Source: Solanum dulcamara (taxonomy: Eukaryota; Streptophyta; Magnoliopsida; Solanales; Solanaceae). From it: DNA of 64,000 nucleotides. How positions within the stretch are numbered: the stretch's first letter is position 1; every line of letters begins with the position of its first letter. A program made the position numbers and the translations under genes. Below the pieces are notes generated by a model. The model had not been told where the DNA came from. It ran no database searches and saw only the letters and a program-made list of their open reading frames with translations. This document shows positions 35,057 through 47,400 of this stretch, in pieces. The stretch lies in the NCBI RefSeq assembly GCF_947179165.1, contig NC_077241.1, positions 31,987,246-32,051,245 on the forward strand, given 5' to 3'.

Positions 35057-35734
35057 TCGCTCTCTATTTTCTCTGTATAGGTCATAAGGTTAGAGATGTC
35101 CATTTCTCGAATCAACATGTCCATATTACACTCCAAATAAACCACATCCAACACACCCAACACGAATTTGCTCGTACAAACTTTTGATTCAGCAATCATG
35201 AGTAGAGCATATTTCAACAACTGGGTAAACTTGAGAGCATACTCTCTCACACTCATACCACCTTGCTTAAGGTTGATAAATTATTTTATCTTGGCCTCCC
35301 TTAACTCCAATGGGAAAAAGTGATCAAGAAACTCTCTTTGAACTCCTCCCAAGTCACGAGATCCGCCTCTACAGGCCTCTCACTTTTTTATTGATCAAAT
35401 CAAATTTAAGTAACACTCTTCAATTTGTAAGTATCCAACTCCGCTCTCTCAACCAGGCTAACCCCCATAATATCCACTATCTTGTGAATGTTATTAATAA
35501 ACTCTTATGGATCCTCTTTCACCTTAGAACCCCAAAACTCTGGAGGATTCATCCTCATGAAATCATGAACTCTTGCACCATCGTACACATATTTAGGTTC
35601 ACGGGAGTAACCACTTCACGATTGGCTTGAGTCATAATGGCTTGAGTAAGTACTTGAAAGTCCACTCAAAAATTGGCATTGGAGACTTGGTCATTCAAGG
35701 GATCATTCGGATCTTATTTCTCTTCTTCAACCAT
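35057..35734 (-). pseudogene. E1 gag N-terminal part
   Basis: The ATG at 35734 (minus) starts MVEEEK and is soon followed by stops. Later pieces are IMTQANREVVTPVNLN, MRMNPPEFWGSKVKEDP and FINNIHKIVDIMG. The frame 35256-35057 reads SVREYALKFTQLLKYA, SKFVLGVLDVVYLECNMDML, REMDISNLMTYTEKIESEKL. The protein then runs into the E2 LTR; the next residues of this gag are found at 25861, confirming the split. The gene was already or has since become disrupted by several stops. Confidence 0.88.
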
Positions 35735-35962
35735 GTTCCTTGTAGTGGGGTATCTTCGTGGAGGTATTTTCTAAAAACTGTAAAGAACAAGCATTAGAGG
35801 GAAAGACTTAGAGACTACTCTACTGCATGACATAGATTATAAATGAAATGAGATTTTCCTAAGATGTTTTGTAGCCTCCTATTCATGGATATGGCATACT
35901 TTATACAAATGAATAAGACTCTACTTAACACGGTATGATAGACTCCCTAGGGCATTCCTAAA

Positions 35963-35980
35963 CCTTGTTCTCTGATACAA
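35963..35980 (-). other. E1 primer binding site
   Basis: The minus strand reads TTGTATCAGAGAACAAG, close to TTGGTATCAGAGC, four bases after the E1 LTR end. Initiator tRNA-Met type. Between it and the gag ATG is a 230-bp leader. Confidence 0.8.
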
Positions 35981-35984
35981 ACTT

Positions 35985-38228
35985 TTTCATGACCCAAAAT
36001 AGGGCAAAATCGTGACTAGGCAATCGAGATTTTGAGATATCCCAACCAAGACATCTTAGCATACATCGCATATATAAGGTATAGAAACATAGTAAATAAA
36101 CCGAAGTAACAATTCAAGGGAATGAGTCTAAGGATATAATTTCTCAATCAATGTCCAACTAGACTACATCACAATAATATCTAAACATGCCTCTGGTCTA
36201 GTCTTTGGCGGGGGCGTTGGACAAGCTCCTAGATTACTCAAAACATAATAATAAAGTCAATGAAACAATATGTAAAGGAAGTCATGTCTTCAATGATATG
36301 AAGACTCACCAACTTCTTGGAGAAACTAATTGCTCTAGCTAATAATGGGATGATCGACGTCCCCCCTACAGTATGAGATAATGTAGGCAAAATATGCGTT
36401 AGAACATAAAAAGTACTAATTATGTGAGATATGCATGAACAAGAAAAGGGACGTGAGAAATATGACATAAGATGAATGACCACCATGATGAACATGAATA
36501 AGGCTTTAATATCATTTAAAACATATGAAAACTTATGGTCAATGCATCATAAAATTTCAAAGTAAAATATCATAGCTTAACATACATCTTTTGTGGGATA
36601 AAACCTTCAATAAACATATTAAGACCATACAAGCTATAACATGGAATCCGATGTAACCCTCCTCGAGAAGGGGGAGTCTACCTTGCCAAGGTATACTCGG
36701 TCATGGTACTCAACTCAACTCAACTGAACTGTGCTATATGTGGATCCACTGCAAGGTCATAAAGGCAATCCTACACGAGCAATGTAGTTTGGGACTTTAG
36801 GTTGCTAGTACGATTCTCTTGGATAACTAACTATGTTACCATACAAAACCCCACCTAGAAGTCTTCTCAGTGCTTAGTCAATATCCCAACTGAATTCATT
36901 AAATCATGATCACATAAATTATAAGGAAAGATAGTAACTACCTATCAACCAATATTTACAAAACCATATTAGGAATAGCTTATTAGTTTTAGCGATTCAT
37001 AGGAATCCATAACTTTTGTGAGACTTTTCCTTATCACCATCTTAAACATGATTGTGTGAAAATTTTACTTATCACACCATAATAACTATCTTTATTCATA
37101 GCTTGATCATCATCATAACTTCATCATTAAAATCATAATCTCAACTTTAAATCATAGAACTTTACTTGAAAATCATTAAACTAATAATCAACTCATAAAA
37201 ATCATCGATACCTTTCATAATCATAACTTGAAAATAGCTTTCTGCATTGGCATTCACAATTCAACTTAAAATCATACAATTCATGTGGAAACATACGTAG
37301 AATAATCATTAATAACAATTCAAAATGAAATTGAAATAGCCTAATAGAATTCATCAAAATTAGGGTTCATAAACCATTGAAAATTGAAGGATACACTGAG
37401 AAAACTTTATGTTTCCATGGGTGAAAGGAACCCCTAGAACAATCCCCACATACCTTGATTGAAATCACTTCAGATTGAGATGAAACCTTAAAGAAAACCT
37501 GAAACCCTAGCTTAAAATTTGGAGAAGAGCCTTGAAGGAATTTTAATTCTTTCTTTAGGATAATTTAGAAGAATGATTTAGACTAAGGTAAATTTCAAAG
37601 GATTGGGTAGATATAAGCTTGAACTTAGCCAAAACAGTTTCTAGGTTTATTGAACAAAACTTGAGAAATAACATAACTACCCTTTATTAAAACTGGACAT
37701 TTGGACCTATGAATCAACTTCTACGACTCGTCCTCCAGCCTATGATTCGTAGACTTGAGTCGTAGCACACGTCTCTGAGAAGGCCTAAAAATTTAGTCTC
37801 TAAAATTTTTATATGAGTCATCTTTATGACTTCTAATCACGTCTACGGGTCATAGTTAGATATGTCATGTAGGCCCTTATTTCTTAGATTTTGGGATCTT
37901 CTGAAGTGCATCTATGAGTCATCATTAAGAACCATCTTTATGCCTACAATTCTTCATCTAAACTCATTTTTTAGGCAAAAAAACCTGCAAGTTTGTAATT
38001 CTCTGAAGTTTTGAAATAGGTCATCCTTACAACTCGTTAACAGGACAACGAGTCATCATGTTTAGTCGTAGGAACTCCTTTAGAGACTTATCTAGGACTA
38101 CCTCTACCACTCATTCCTATAAGTCATAGGAAAGCCTACATATTGTAGAATGGCTCATAGACTTGATATTTGTTACTTTTCTTAAAATTTCTCCTTCATT
38201 CTATCTTCCCAAATTTTGGGGTCTTACA
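35985..38228 (-). mobile_element. E1 5' LTR (about 2.24 kb)
   Basis: In minus sense it starts TGTAAGACCCCAAAATTTGG at 38228 and ends TTTTGGGTCATGAAA at 35985. AT-rich with 'tacgactc'/'gagtcgtag' words near 37730 and 38040. No genes. The sequence outside its start (38229 on) is an LTR of family C, so E1 probably inserted there; its other end is lost. Confidence 0.8.
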
Positions 38229-38715
38229 ACCTCGAATACAAATACACATGCTTTGAATCTACTAAACAGAATCTTTTTCCTATTTAAATAAACTTCGATC
38301 ATTACCACACTATCAAAATATTGATCACGATGTCAATATGGATGTTTTGACATCAAAATTGCAATAATTTGAAATTGGGCCAAAATTGGATCTTATGTGA
38401 GATGGTGGGTCCATGACAAGAATTTTGAAATGGAATCCGTCAAAAGTTCCAAATTTAACTCATCGATATTGTGCCCAAAATGGGACATTTTAGTGTTTGG
38501 CAAGGTAAAATCGAATATATGCAATAATTTCTCCAAAATTCACCAATAAAGAAGTCTATTGATATCTCCTTCTTCTCATTATTGCTAGCTTCATGCCTCT
38601 TATTGTAATCTTCTACATTATTGACCGTTGTGTATGGTTTTAGGCTTTGGGTTTGGTTTACCTATTGTCAGAGAGTAGTAGGTGGTATCATGACCTCATA
38701 AATTGGGTCATGACA
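38229..38715 (+). mobile_element. 3' end of a family C LTR
   Basis: Ends AATTGGGTCATGACA followed by a primer site. The final 150 bp ('ggtttacctattgtcagag', 'ggtggtatcatgacc') resemble the end of the solo LTR at 22780-22858. The left part of this LTR is cut by the E1 LTR border. Confidence 0.7.
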
Positions 38716-39017
38716 AGTTGGTACCGAGACAGATTGACCATATTTGGTATGAGACAAAATGTCTAGTAGAGTAATCCGAATTGGTACAAAGACATCTGTG
38801 TCCTGTCTTTGAGAGGCAAAAGGGCATCTATAAGAATTTATTTTTTTGACCCCTTATCATTTATTTTGCTTTGATTAACCTATAAATCTAATTCTTTGGT
38901 ATTCACTCTATGTTACATGGATAGCACGAGGTATTCAATGGATGTGGACAGAACATCAACTCATTCTATAAGAGTTTCAACACTTGGTCGGGCTAGAGGG
39001 CCATAGAAAGGCACACG
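38713..39017 (+). mobile_element. Element C primer site, leader and possible gag start
   Basis: TTGGTACCGAGAC (38718-38730) is a diverged tRNA-Met-type primer site. An ATG near 38919 (MDSTRYSMDVDRTSTHS) is a possible gag start, but I cannot confirm it by family motifs. The element is interrupted at 39018 by B3. ACACG at 39013-39017 is the left copy of the B3 target duplication, and the interior resumes at 57098. Confidence 0.6.
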
Positions 39018-39384
39018 TGTTATACCCCATACTTTTGTACCTTGGCTTGTGTTCTTAAGCTTCTTGAAAATTGTCATATGACCCCTACTAGCTATAATGT
39101 GACTAAAAAATCCTAAGGAAGGGAGGATGAGGCCATCCAAGATGATTGGAAATAGATTTGGAAGGATGTGAAAGGAGGTGGAGGCTAAGTAAAAATTCGT
39201 GCAACCCGACTTACTCGAGTAAGCTACCAACTTAGACATTTTACAAAACTAAGCTACTTGATTGTACGTCGAGATTAGGTAGCAAAGGTTATATAGATTC
39301 ATAAAGTGACAAGAGACTACGAACCTATGAAAAGGAGTAAAAACTAGGTTCTGAACCTACGAAAAGAAGCAAGTAGGTGACAGG
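39018..39384 (+). mobile_element. B3 5' LTR, first part
   Basis: Starts TGTTATACCCCATAC and runs co-linear with 53624-53990, ending in GAAGCAAGTAGGTGACAGG, where B2 begins. The last five bases (ACAGG) are the left copy of the B2 target duplication. Confidence 0.88.
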
Positions 39385-39719
39385 TGTTACACCCCATACT
39401 TTGGTACCTTGGAATGCTTCTTAAGCTTCTTAAGTTTATATGAGTCGGATAATCTATAACGCCATCAAATAATCCTAAGGAAAGGAGAAGGAGATACTCC
39501 ATAATAGAGAAGATTGGAAATAGGGTCATAAGAAACTAGAAGAAGTTGGAGGTCAAGTAGTGAGTCATAGGACTTGACTTACTTGTGAAAGCTATTACTT
39601 GGGACATTTTACATACTAAGCTACTTGAGTATACGCCGAGCTTAAGTAGCAAGGAATACATAGTATCTTGAAGTAAGACGAGATTACGAGCTCACGAAAG
39701 AGAAATAAGGAAACAACGC

Positions 39720-39800
39720 ACCTACTTAAAGCAAGTAGGTGATGCACCTACTTGGACAAGCAGGTGATGAACCTACTTAGAGTCAAGTAGGTAATGCAGC
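39720..39800. repeat. Array of inverted CAAGTAGGTG / CACCTACTTG words
   Basis: cacctactt, aagcaagtaggtgatg, cacctacttgg, caagcaggtgatg, acctacttag, tcaagtaggtaatgcagc: alternating direct and inverted copies of a 10-11 bp word that could fold into hairpins. Equivalent arrays lie at 6978-7005, 44855-44935, 47631-47680 and 53975-54010, with different copy numbers. Confidence 0.85.
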
Positions 39801-39876
39801 AGCTTGGGTGGACCCCACGCTGCCACATGGTGGCTTTGGATTAGATGCATGATTGAGGTGGCGCCCTAGGGGCTAC

Positions 39877-39910
39877 CACGTGTCCCCACTTAAGGACACA
39901 TATATATACA
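39877..39910 (+). promoter_or_regulatory. Putative LTR promoter of B2: G-box then TATA-like
   Basis: CACGTG (39877-39882) then CACATATATATACA (39897-39910). The 3' LTR has lost the G-box (ccagtgtccc near 45008) but keeps the TATA-like run. In B3 the equivalent region has GGTATAAAACC (47760-47770 and 54126-54136). Function inferred only from motif order and conservation. Confidence 0.4.
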
Positions 39911-42557
39911 TGTGTATTGCTGGATCAACTCACTTTTCAGCATCTTTACACTTAAAAATAATTGGAGAAAAACTTGGAGAACATGGAGAGAGAGCTACGG
40001 ATTTGATTAAGCAAGTTAAGACCTCTGATTTCATTCTATAAATTAATTATTTAAGGTATTCTTCGGTTAAGCAAAGGTGTTTAACAACATAAAATTTATC
40101 GTTGGGGTTTCGAGGAGGTTCTCATTCTTATAGTTGGGGTTAAGCAATCAGTTTTTGGAATAAGACCATTATTAGTAATAATAGTATAACTCCTTGTGTA
40201 AAGCTTTGTTTCAAGTGATTCAAGATGTTTTGGAAATATATTTCATAGGGATATAACTTTTATTTATACTATAAAATCCAGTTTTGCTTTTATCTTCTCG
40301 AAAAAGGATGATGAAGTATAGGTGAGGTGCTGCCCAGATTTCGTTTCGAAAATCCTACATAGTCTCCTGTTGGTATTTTAGGCATATCTTTTGGCATAGA
40401 ATTGCTGTAGGGTTGATTCAAAATTGTATGCGACCATAAGACACATGTATATAACTTTAATTGAGGCCACAAATCTTCTTTCCCTAAAATTACCCCATCG
40501 AAACTAAGCGACAATACAAGATAGTAGGCTCTCCAGAATTTACGTTTTGATAGTTTTGCCGAGTTTGACAAGTTTAGGTTAAGGTAAGGGTTTTTCTTTC
40601 AATTCGGAATTTATGGTGTTTTATGAAGTGTATTACACGTTGTGTAAGTGGCTGGAAATATCAAAATTCCATAAATATGCTCGACGTTCGAAACAAACCA
40701 AATTGGAGTCGCTATAGTTAAATTGTAGTCGAAGCAAGGTGTTGTGCTTGTGGTGTGTGGAGGCAGGTGTGTGGTGTGTGTTGCAGGGCATAAATGTGTC
40801 CTAAAAGAGGTGGGGGATATTCTGGTTGTAGCCACACGACACCCCCACTTCGTACGGTTAAAGGTATTGCAAAACGGAAACTAGAAACCTTATTTTGGTA
40901 TCGTGGTTTCGAGCGAGTCATTTAGAGTTTATGTGGTATAAGATTGATGTGAATTGTATATATATATGCTGCAGGTTATTGTTGTTGGTTGGCTGTAGCT
41001 ATTAGGAGTATAATTGGAATTTCGGATAGGGCACATTATAGGGGAAATGCTGCCCGATTTTTGTTAACTCTTTAACTAGTTAGGGAACTAGTCGACAAGG
41101 CGAGCGAGGGGATTAGTTATACAAATACTCCTGTGTAGCCTAAGGTGATGGAAAGACAAGAGTTGTTAATACTCATATTGCTTTTATGTTACTTAGGTTT
41201 AAAGGACGATGAGACGAACAGGATAAAAGGTAACCCGTAACAGGTATGTAAAGCTAACATTTTCTTCTTTCGGCATATTTTGGCATACGTATGTAAGGCT
41301 TATACTTTCTTTTAGCATGTCTTTGGCATATGTATGTAAATCTTATTCATTCTCTTAGCATGATTTGACATAAGTATACAAATCTAATCTCCCTTTTTGG
41401 CATGGTTTTTACGAAGCAAGTATATGAGTTTCATATGATTCCAAAGAAGTTCCTATTCTTAAAGCCACTATGATGACCAATTTCTCGACTTCCAAAAGAT
41501 ATTTTTTTATGCCTTGATGCATATATATGATTCCCAGAAGTTCTATTTTGATATAGTCCATAGTGTCTTTCAAAAGGTACTTAATATGACTTTTGTCTCG
41601 ATTTTGAATGAAAGCTCATTTTGATTATTCCGTCGAGTCTCAAATATGATTTAAATTGCATATAGTTTCTCACTACTCCACTCGTGGATGCCTCAATATT
41701 TCCTTCACCAAGCCCGGGCTAGGTTTTGATATCGTGCGTACTTCTCTACATTGTTCGTCGTGCCCTGACATAAGGGGGCAGGTACGACCTGTCCATGGGA
41801 TTTGTGGAGTTATTATATGCTATTTACACATATGATATGATATTATCTGATATGATATGATATGTTATGGAGATATTCCCTACTCTTGATATATGCTATG
41901 ATGTGGCGCCAGTGATGGGGTGGCGACCATATTTTGTTCACCACATCCTATAATAGGGCCGGATATGGAATATGTTTATCTGCATACATTATTTGTGGTT
42001 ATGAAAAACATTTTGATGTTCTGGGTATTTAGCTCACTTTTGCACCTTTTGTTCTGGTAATGGCTTTAGTTATTACAGTCCATGCTTTACATACTCAGTA
42101 CATATGTCATACTGACCCCCTTTTCTTCAAGGGGCTGCATTTCATGCCCGCAGGTACAGATGTTAACTTTGGAGATCTTCCAACCTAGGGTTTCCACTCA
42201 ACAATGTTGGAAGTGCTCCACTATTCCGGAGCCTAACTTTTGATACTAGTCATTTGATATAATTATTTGTTTATTCAGGGGTACGACGGGGCCCTATCCC
42301 GTTAGATGACTAGGCTAGCATTCTGTAGAGGTCTGTAAACTTGTGATATGGGTTCTGTATATATGTTTTCATCTTTATGTTCCGTGATGGCCTTAACGGC
42401 CTTCGTATGCTACATCTATTTTTGTACGCTCTCTAGCAATTTTTTGTTGATTTTCTTATATGTTTATTTGGCTAACATACTCAGTGGGGCTAAGGGTACA
42501 TATAGGTTCCCTAATCGGACATCAGTCACGGCCTACGGAGTTGGGTCGTGACAAAAG

Positions 42558-42570
42558 TGGTATCAGAGCA
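42558..42570 (+). other. B2 primer binding site
   Basis: TGGTATCAGAGCA, four bases after the LTR end GTGACA. Initiator tRNA-Met type. Confidence 0.92.
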
Positions 42571-44070
42571 GTTCGTCCTTGGAGTGTCTACAGACCATGT
42601 CTAGTAGAGTCTTGTTTATCGGTATGTTGTGCACCACATCTATAAACAGGAGGCTACAGGACATTTAGGATGTTACCTTTGTTTCTTAGCTAAGATCGTG
42701 CGAATGAAATTCCTCATACTAACATATGGTTTTAGCAGAGGGACAATATTGATAGAAGAAGGTGACCGACGATATTGGAAGTTATAAGGTATGCATGTAA
42801 GTAAACGCACGGAAGATATATGTCAGGTGAGGTATTGAAGTATGATTGACATGTAAAGTTAAAAATGGAAAGGAAAAGTAGACAGGGCAGGGTAACAAGT
42901 GCAGTTTGAGTCGGACAGATGAGGTAAGTCCATTTTCATACTGTTGATATTGGGTGCCCTGTGTGGCTACGATATGGGATAATATGATATATATATTTGC
43001 CCTTCGTGGCTGCGGTATGATATGATGCATGCCCTATAAGGCACTGTTGGCATTTCCTGCATGCAGGGGTTGAGACACGGAGAAATACAAAGGAAACTCT
43101 GCCTAAATTTTTCTAGAAATAAAAAAAAAAGAATGAGATGCAGGGTTGTAGTATGTCTTGAAAGGTTGTGCTCACAACAATGATGAGGTTTGACTAAACG
43201 AGTATGGCTGACCTCGAGAAATGAGTTAATTGCTAAAGTAATGGCAATAAAAACTAGATGGTCGATACTGGTATAGTAGAACGAAATTGGAAAAGACTTA
43301 TAAGCCAAAGAAGATGATTTAGAGAAGATTGATGGATTGGGATAAAACGATATATTAAGGCATCGCCTAAATTAATACACAGGGTTAAACGATGACGAGT
43401 TATAGTTGAAAGAAGTAACAGTATGATTAAGACAAGAGTAAAAGGGAAAAAGAATTGTGACGGAAGTGAAGTGTTAATAAGACAGCTTGTGAGATATTAA
43501 GGATAAGACTAACTAAGAAGGGTAAGTAACCTATAGTAAGAATCGTGAAGAAGGTCAAGCAGTGTTATACTATGGGACTAAATGCGAACATGATACCATG
43601 TGAATATAACAAAGGTCATTATGAGAATAAGTAAAAAATAATAAGAAAGTTTTAACAGAGGCACCCAAGAAAGACATAAGTAACTGAATACGAGGATGGA
43701 GCGAAAGGAGAATGTATAGTCATAGATTTACAGGGGTAGTACAACAATATGGTGTCAAGGTAAACCTAGTATTAAGGTAAGCTCGATATGCTGTTGAGAA
43801 AGTGAGCATCGGGTGCCCGACAAACATGAAAGCTCATGAAGCATAAAGATGTATTATATATACGTGACTCGAGTACCAACAATTAGATTGGATTAGCACC
43901 TCACGAGTATGCTAATATGTCGTACATGGGCAACTAAAGGTATGGGTGGTATAAAGAAATGCATAGATAGGGTGCGGTATACCAAAGGTATTGGAAAGGA
44001 ATCTTACGCATTTGAAAATTAGAAATAAGGGCATAAGGTATAACACAAACAGACAATGACATATATACAC

Positions 44071-44085
44071 CCTAAAGGGGGGAAG
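44071..44085 (+). other. Internal polypurine-like tract in B2
   Basis: CCTAAAGGGGGGAAG, equivalent in position to 4607-4622 (B1) and 51761-51777 (B3). The terminal tract of B2 is at 44467-44484 (TTCTAAAGGGGGGAAGGA). Confidence 0.7.
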
Positions 44086-44179
44086 TAGACAAGAGAAGTA
44101 CAAGCGTATGAGAAAATCAACTAACGCTATCATATGTAAATGGGAACGCTTAAACTTCAAACGAGATCCCATAAGGGAT

Positions 44180-44281
44180 GGATGCAATCATACTAGCACT
44201 AACGCACCGGATCCCATCAGAACTCTGAAGTTAAGCATACTTGGGTGAGAGTAGTACTACGATGGGTGACTCCCTGGGAAG
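44180..44281 (+). pseudogene. 5S rRNA-derived sequence in B2, 3' truncated
   Basis: Matches the first about 102 bases of plant 5S rRNA (compared from memory) with about ten differences: GGATGCAATCATACTAGCAC, GCACCGGATCCCATCAGAAC, TGAAGTTAAGC, GAGAGTAGTACTA, GATGGGTGACTCCCTGGGAAG. The last about 18 bases are missing. Several differences are C-to-T or G-to-A, partly at CpG. The A box AAGTTAAGC is intact and the C-box region is slightly altered. Directly after it the sequence rejoins the end of family B pol (compare 6405 in B1). Same strand as the element. It is not a working gene: truncated, with no terminator. Confidence 0.93.
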
Positions 44282-44466
44282 CGAATAAGGAAATGAAACA
44301 CAAGTACTCGTACCTATTCCCTACATCTACAAGTAATCCTAACCTTTAGAACTCTGATATTGATTGCTTGATGAAAGTATATGTTATGGCAACGGGATAG
44401 AGGAACTCTCCATATAGTCGGTATAAGATCCGGAGGAAGGATTTGGTTCAAATTCAAGGATGAATG

Positions 44467-44484
44467 TTCTAAAGGGGGGAAGGA
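44467..44484 (+). other. B2 polypurine tract
   Basis: TTCTAAAGGGGGGAAGGA directly before TGTTACACCCC. Confidence 0.9.
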
Positions 44485-47400
44485 TGTTACACCCCATACT
44501 TTGGTACCTTGGAATGCTTCTTAAGCTTCTTAAGTTTCTGGGAAGGCTCTTAAATTTCGTAGAAGTCGTTATGTGAGTCGGATAATCTATAACGCTATCA
44601 AATAATCCTATGGAAAGGAGAAGGAGATACTCCACAATAGAGAAGATTGGAAATAGGGTCATAAGAAATCGGAAGAAGTTGGAGGTCAAGTAGTGAGTCG
44701 TAGGACTTGACTTACTTGTGAAAGCTATTACTTGGGACATTTTACATACTAAGCTACTTGAGTATACGTCGAGCTTAAGTAGCAAGGAATACATAGGCTC
44801 TTGAAGTAAGATGAGATTACGAGCTCACGAAAGAGAAATAAAAAAACAGCGCACCTACTCGAAGCAAGTAGGTGATGCACCTACTTGGACAAGCAGGTGA
44901 TGCACCTACTTGGATTCAAGTAGGTGATGCAGCAGCTTGGGTGGAACTCATGCTGCCATGTGGCGGCATTGGATTGGATACATGATTGAGGTGGCGCCCT
45001 AGGGGCTGCCAGTGTCCCCACTTAAGGACACATATATATACATGTGTATTGCTGGATCAACTCACTTTTCAGCATCTTTACACTTAAAAACAATTGGAGA
45101 AAAACTTGGAGAACATTGAGAGAGAGCTACGGATTTGATTAAGCAAGGTAAGCCCTCTGATTTCATTCCGTGAATTAATTATTTAAGGTATTCTTCAGTT
45201 AAGCAATGGTGTTTAAGAACATAAAATTTATAGTTGTGGTTTCGAGGAGGTTCTCGTTCTTGTCAACAAACTCGTTTTTGGAATGAGATTGTTATTAGAA
45301 ATAATAGTATAACTCCTTGTGTAAAGTTTCGTTTCAAGTGATTCAAGATGTTTTGAAAAGATATTTCATAGGTATATAACTTTTATTTATACTATAAAAC
45401 CCAGTTTTTCTTTTATCTTCTCTAAAAAGCATGATAAAGTATTGGTGAGGTGCTGCCCAGATTTTATTTTGGAAATCCTACACGGGCTACTGTTGGTATT
45501 TTTGGCATATCATTTTGTATAGAATTGTTGTAGGTTTGATTCAAAATTGTATGCGACCATAAAACACATGTATATAACTTTAATTGAGGCCACAAATCTT
45601 GTTTTCCTAAAATTACCCAATCGAAACTAAGTGACAATACAAGACAGTAGGCTATCCGGAATTCACGTTTTGATAGTTTTGCCGAGTTTGATGAGTTTAG
45701 GTTAAGGTAAGGGTTTTTCTTTCAATTCGGAATTTATGGTGTTTTATGAAGTGTATTACACATTGTGTAAGTTGCTGGAAATATGAAAATTCTATAAATA
45801 TGCTCGACGTTCGAAACAAACCAAATTGGAGTCACTATAGTTAAATTGTAGTCGAAGCAAGGTGTTGTGCTTGTGGTGTGTGGCGGAAGGTGTGTGGTGT
45901 GTGTTGCAGGGCCTAAATGTATCCTAAAAGAGGTTGGGGAGATTCTGGTTGTAGCCACACGACACTACCGCTTCATACGGTTAAAGGTTTTGCAAAACGG
46001 AAACTAGAAACTTTATTTTTGTATCATGGTTTCGAGCGAGTCATTTGGAGTTTATGTGGTATAAGATTGAAGTGAATTGTATGTATATATGCTGAAGGTT
46101 ATTTTTGTTGGTTGGCTTTAGCAATTGCTGCCCGATTTTTGTTAACTCTTTAACTAGTTAGAGAACTAGTCGACAAGGCGAGCGAGGAGATGAGTTCTAC
46201 AAATACTCCTGTGTAGCATAAGGTGATAGAAAGACAAGGGTTGTTAATACTCGTATTGCTTTTATGTTACTTAGATTTAAAGGACGATGAGATGAATGGG
46301 ATAAAAAGTAACCCGTAAAAGGTATGTAAAGCTAACATTTTCTTCTTTTGGCATGTTTTGGCATACGTATGTAAGGCTTAAACTTTCTTTTAGCATGTAT
46401 TTGGCATAAGTATGTAAATATTATTGCTTCTCTTAGCATGATAAGACATAAGTATACAAAGCTAATCTCCCTTTTTGGCATGGTTTTTCTGAAGCAAGTA
46501 TATGACTTTCATATGATTCTAAAGAAGTTCCTATTCTTAAAGCCATTAGGATGGCCAATTTCTCGACTTCCAAAAGATATTTTGTTATGCCTTGATACAT
46601 ATATATGATTCCCAGAAGTTTTATTTTGATATAGTCCATAGTGACTTTCAAAAGGTACCTGATATGACTTTTGTCTCAATTTTGAATGAAAGATCATTTT
46701 GATTATTCCGTCGAGTCTCAAATATGATTTAAATTGCATATTGTTTCTCACTACTCCACTAGTGGATACCTCAATGTTTCCTTCACCGAACCTGGGCCAG
46801 GTTTTGTTATTGTGCATACTTCTCTACATTATTCATCATACCCCGACGTGAGGGGGCAGGTACGACCTGTACATGGGATTAGTGGAGTTATGATGTGCCA
46901 TGTACACATATGATATGATATGATCTGATATGATCTATTACGGAGATATTCCCTACTCTTGATGTATGTTGTGCTATAGCGCCAATGATGGGGTGGCGAC
47001 CATATTTTGTTCATCACGTCCCATAATGGGGCCGGATATGGCATATGTTTATCCGTATACATTATTTGTGGTTATGAAAAACATTTTGATGTTCTGGGTA
47101 TTTAGCTCACTTTTGCACCTTCTGTTCTGGTAATGGCTTTACTTGTTACAGTCCATGCTTTACATACTCATTACATATGTCGTACTGACCCCCTTTTCTT
47201 CGAGGGGATGCATTTCATGCCCGCAGGTACAGATGTTAACTTTGGAGATCTGCCATCCTAGGGTTTCCACTCAGCAATGTTGGAAGTGCTCCACTGTTCT
47301 GGAGCCTAACTTTTGATACTAGTTATTTGATATAAATGTTTGTTTATTAAGGGGTACGACGGGGCCCTGTTCCGTCAGATGACTAGGCTAGCATTCTGTA

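Larger units (their letters stand above)
23276..38228 (-). mobile_element. Element E1: gypsy retrotransposon on the minus strand, split by E2
   Basis: Reading leftwards: 5' LTR (35985-38228), primer site (35963-35980), gag start (ATG at 35734), gag to 35057, then the E2 insertion (25862-35051 plus duplicated target), gag C-terminus, protease, RT, RNase H and the first part of integrase, which stops at 23276. The 3' LTR and most of the integrase are missing. The coding style (for example SVREYALKFTQLLKYA in gag) matches that of E2, but the LTRs differ, so the two belong to related yet distinct families of Tekay/Del-like chromoviruses (inference). Confidence 0.85.
39385..42553 (+). mobile_element. 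B2 5' LTR
   Basis: Starts TGTTACACCCCATACTTTGG and ends GAGTTGGGTCGTGACA. It contains the CAAGTAGGTGA word array (39720-39800), a G-box (39877), TATA-like sequence (39897-39910) and the late hairpin (42114-42137). Relative to the 3' copy it lacks about 35 bp near 39438. No coding gene. Confidence 0.92.

Noticed and set aside
39720..39800. Possible CRISPR-like repeat array
   Set aside because: Words are only 10-11 bp, alternate in orientation and lack regular spacers; the setting is a plant LTR.
43912..44187. Minus-strand open frames in the B2 internal region
   Set aside because: Antisense to the element, hydrophobic low-complexity content, and not conserved in B1 or B3.
44180..44281. Functional 5S rRNA gene
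   Set aside because: Truncated at the 3' end, about ten changes, no T-run terminator, and embedded in a retrotransposon.
44180..44281. Cassandra-type TRIM (5S in LTR)
   Set aside because: The 5S piece is in the internal region, not in the LTR, and the LTRs are 3.1 kb rather than a few hundred bases.
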